Below are positions 62,342 through 64,000 of a stretch of 64,000 nt of DNA, in pieces. Under the pieces are notes generated by a model. The model searched no databases and was not told where the DNA came from. It saw only the letters and a program-made list of their open reading frames with translations. Both the position numbers and the translations under genes were made by a program. The stretch covers positions 1-64,000 of the forward strand of contig JADLCB010000015.1 in the NCBI GenBank assembly GCA_020847375.1, given 5' to 3'. This stretch comes from Phycisphaerales bacterium. GTDB lineage: Bacteria; Planctomycetota; Phycisphaerae; Tepidisphaerales; Tepidisphaeraceae. The first letter of the stretch is position 1; each line of letters opens with the position of its first letter.

Positions 62342-63496
62342 CTAACTGTTTGAAGATGCCGATCGATCAAAAGGCAACGCAACAACCGTGCCGTGGCGCA
62401 TGGCCCCTTCTGCGGGAATGGTCAATCGGCTGCCCTCGGCGTAGTAGGGTTTGCGCACGTAACCCATGCACAAGGCGATATTAGACAGCACCGGCGAAAG
62501 TGTGCTGCTGGTAATACCGCCGATCTCGTCACCTTCGTCATTAAGAACCTTGGCGCCGGCCAGCGGGAGGCGATCATCATCCATGCGAATACCCACAAAC
62601 TGACGCGCCTGCTTTCCGCGGGCAAACATGCGCAGGACAATTTCCTGCCCGATGTAACAACCCTTGTTCATGTTGACCGCCCGGGCCATCTGCCCGGTTT
62701 CCGCCGGCAGGACAGATTCATCAAAGTCCACCCCAAGGATCGGCCGACCTGCTTCGATCCGGCAGGCGTTGTAGGCAGCCCAACCAACCGGACGCAAACG
62801 ACGCTTGCCTGGTTCCTGCTCCGGTTGTTGACCGAAATTGGCCTGCAGGCTCGTCCAGAGGACGACCATATCCTCACGACCGGCGATCAAATGATATCCA
62901 GCAACCCCGCACTCATCGTCACGCCACAACGTGACGCTGCGCCCCAGCAACCGGGTTTGCGCCGCTTGCATCGGTTGCAGATCGGTCAACGTATTGTTGC
63001 TGAGATCGCGCAGGATCGAAAACGAACCCGGGCCATGCAGGGCAATGGCATGCAGATCGGTGCGCGCAGTGATCTTGACCTGATCGGCAAACAAATAGCG
63101 ATCCAGCGCTGCCACCGTCGAATCCATCAACCGGGCATCGAGGTCCAGCCAAAGTTGCTCACCCAGCTCGGTAATGTTCATGTCCAGAACAATCCGCCCC
63201 TTGCTGTTGAGCAAAAAAGCATAGACGACCTGTCCCGGGGCCAGTGCTGTTTTGGTTTTTTTGTTCGCGATCTCATTCGTGATGAGATTATTGAGAAACG
63301 TGGCGCGGTCGCGGCCGGTCAGTTCGATCACCGCCCGCTGGGGCAGGTCGATCATGCCACAGGATTTGTGTATCGCTGCGTATTCCGCCTGGGGTTGGCC
63401 GAACGTACTGACAATTTCAATCGGGCCAAACGCCTGGAATTCTGTTTCCGGTTGCTGGTGCAGATGGTGCAGCGGGTTGTGGGCAGTCGTCTCCAT
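62342..63496 (-). CDS. Folate-binding YgfZ/GcvT-like protein
   Basis: 384 aa from the ATG at 63496. The longer frame (to 63625) covers the promoter: TACAAT lies 7 nt before this ATG. The GcvT fold begins FQAFGPIEIVSTFGQPQAEY and IDLPQRAVIELTGRDRATFL; the signature NKGCYIGQEIVLRMFARGKQ (K-G-C-Y-x-G-Q-E) sorts it with YgfZ/IBA57 rather than the glycine cleavage T protein. These help iron-sulfur proteins of the radical-SAM and aconitase type with folate. The C-terminal barrel (GVDFDESVLPAETGQM...ALCMGYVRKPY) is complete. It diverges from the MgtC-like gene. Confidence 0.88.
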   Translation of the reverse strand: METTAHNPLHHLHQQPETEFQAFGPIEIVSTFGQPQAEYAAIHKSCGMIDLPQRAVIELTGRDRATFLNNLITNEIANKKTKTALAPGQVVYAFLLNSKGRIVLDMNITELGEQLWLDLDARLMDSTVAALDRYLFADQVKITARTDLHAIALHGPGSFSILRDLSNNTLTDLQPMQAAQTRLLGRSVTLWRDDECGVAGYHLIAGREDMVVLWTSLQANFGQQPEQEPGKRRLRPVGWAAYNACRIEAGRPILGVDFDESVLPAETGQMARAVNMNKGCYIGQEIVLRMFARGKQARQFVGIRMDDDRLPLAGAKVLNDEGDEIGGITSSTLSPVLSNIALCMGYVRKPYYAEGSRLTIPAEGAMRHGTVVALPFDRSASSNS

Positions 63497-63503
63497 AGGT
63501 TGC

Positions 63504-63509
63504 ATTGTA
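63504..63509 (-). promoter_or_regulatory. -10 box of the YgfZ-like gene (likely leaderless)
   Basis: TACAAT on the minus strand (63509-63504), ending 7 nt before the ATG at 63496. It overlaps another in-frame ATG (63505), which can then hardly be the start. Confidence 0.5.
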
Positions 63510-63593
63510 GGCCAGTTCGGGCTGAGCGTCGCCACCTGTGGCGGGTCAGCGAATGTATTGTTGATCACCGGCTGCACAACTATGATGGTTTTC

Positions 63594-64000
63594 ATGATGC
63601 TCGCTGCTTTTCTTGATACGTTCAATCACGACATCGCATTGTGGGCTGCGTCGTTCGGGAACGTTGGGGAGCTGGCACTGAGATTGCTGCTGGCGATGCT
63701 GGCAGGTTCCATGGTTGGGCTGGAGCGGGAGTTGCGCGGGCGCATGGCGGGATTCCGCACGCATATGCTGGTTTGTCTGGGCAGCGCCATGGCGATGGTT
63801 GTCTCAGGGGAAATTGCCAGCGCGCCTTGGGCACCGACGGCTGACTATGTGATCCGGCTGGACCCAGCCCGTATTGCTTATGGTGTCATGGGGGGCATTG
63901 GTTTTCTGGGGGCGGGCACGATTATCCAGACGCGCGGCACGGTGCGCGGGCTGACAACCGCTGCCGCGATGTGGTGCGTGGCTGCCATTGGTCTGGGAAT
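63594..64000 (+). CDS. MgtC/SapB-family membrane protein (cut by window end)
   Basis: At least 135 residues, open to the window edge with no stop. ATGs at 63582, 63585, 63594 and 63597 are in frame; 63594 is a guess. The MgtC core is seen: LRLLLAMLAGSMVGLERELR, GRMAGFRTHMLVCLGSAMAM, then YGVMGGIGFLGAGTIIQTRG and VRGLTTAAAMWCVAAIGLG. MgtC proteins have four or five helices and modulate the ATP synthase or Mg2+ supply in pathogens; in other bacteria their job is unclear. It diverges from the YgfZ-like gene, with about 90 bp in between. Confidence 0.9.
   Translation, partial: MMLAAFLDTFNHDIALWAASFGNVGELALRLLLAMLAGSMVGLERELRGRMAGFRTHMLVCLGSAMAMVVSGEIASAPWAPTADYVIRLDPARIAYGVMGGIGFLGAGTIIQTRGTVRGLTTAAAMWCVAAIGLG

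Noticed and set aside
62393-63616. 407-codon open frame on the plus strand
   Set aside because: Antisense shadow of the YgfZ-like gene, which has complete family motifs.

Overview
The window looks like a chromosomal segment of a Planctomycetota bacterium, most likely of the class Phycisphaerae. The signs are three exported proteins ending in a VPEP / hydrophobic / Arg-rich PEP-CTERM tail, a prepilin-type protein with the [24 protein letters not shown] leader followed by an H...N-LF-D-HV tail, a squalene-cyclase-like toroid joined to DUF4159-type domains, and a large share of carbohydrate-active enzymes beside lone housekeeping genes. The taxonomic call is inference; there is no rRNA in the window. 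Genes are short single units or small operons on both strands, and the ribosome binding sites are often weak.

Layout. 0.2-6.4 kb (minus): a LacI-type regulator followed by a secreted protein, a prepilin-like protein, a GH-A clan glycosidase and a zinc nuclease/phospholipase-like protein, probably one operon. 6.7-9.4 kb (minus): an alpha-L-fucosidase (GH29) and a metallophosphoesterase-HAD fusion. 9.6-11.1 kb: a GH4 glycosidase, then tRNA-Arg(ACG). 12.2-12.6 kb: a self-contained unit made of a sigma-54-type promoter, an 88-aa coiled-coil protein and a strong terminator. 12.8-14.9 kb: HEAT/TPR protein, YfgM-like protein and lipoprotein. 14.9-15.1 kb: a transposon-like palindromic repeat with a 10-bp target duplication; a second copy lies inverted at 53.5 kb. 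15.2-16.5 kb: a second GH29. 16.6-18.5 kb: a RegB/RegA redox two-component pair.

18.7-28.2 kb holds mixed housekeeping and small genes: pyrophosphatase, Mug-type DNA glycosylase, TauE exporter, Der GTPase, MBL hydrolase, ribosomal protein S18, GNAT acetyltransferase and methyltransferase. 28.4-33.6 kb has the three PEP-CTERM proteins, a GH20 hexosaminidase and IF-1. 34-37.5 kb has NAD kinase, a DUF167 protein, a response-regulator diguanylate cyclase, a lone receiver protein and a cupredoxin. 37.6-42.4 kb has an HD phosphohydrolase and a STAS-MlaE-MlaF-MlaD lipid transport operon. 42.4-45.8 kb has a divergent haem-copper-oxidase-like protein opposite an ABC-F ATPase.

45.9-51.5 kb (minus): RmlB, RmlA, the toroid/DUF4159 protein and citrate synthase. 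51.7-64 kb: a SPOR-like lipoprotein, RdgB, an MBL hydrolase, a VWA protein, a PP2C phosphatase with an extracellular sensor, an FAD reductase, a cyclophilin, HisI, a TrkH-like transporter, a YgfZ/GcvT-like protein and the start of an MgtC-family gene cut by the window edge.

Themes. Glycan breakdown (GH-A clan, two GH29, GH4, GH20) under LacI control; envelope work (Mla system, PEP-CTERM proteins, lipoproteins); and redox or second-messenger signalling (RegBA, diguanylate cyclase, PP2C). Several genes have a TACAAT/TATAAT box about 7-11 nt before the start codon and no Shine-Dalgarno, which suggests leaderless mRNAs. All assignments come from reading the sequence; no database search was run.
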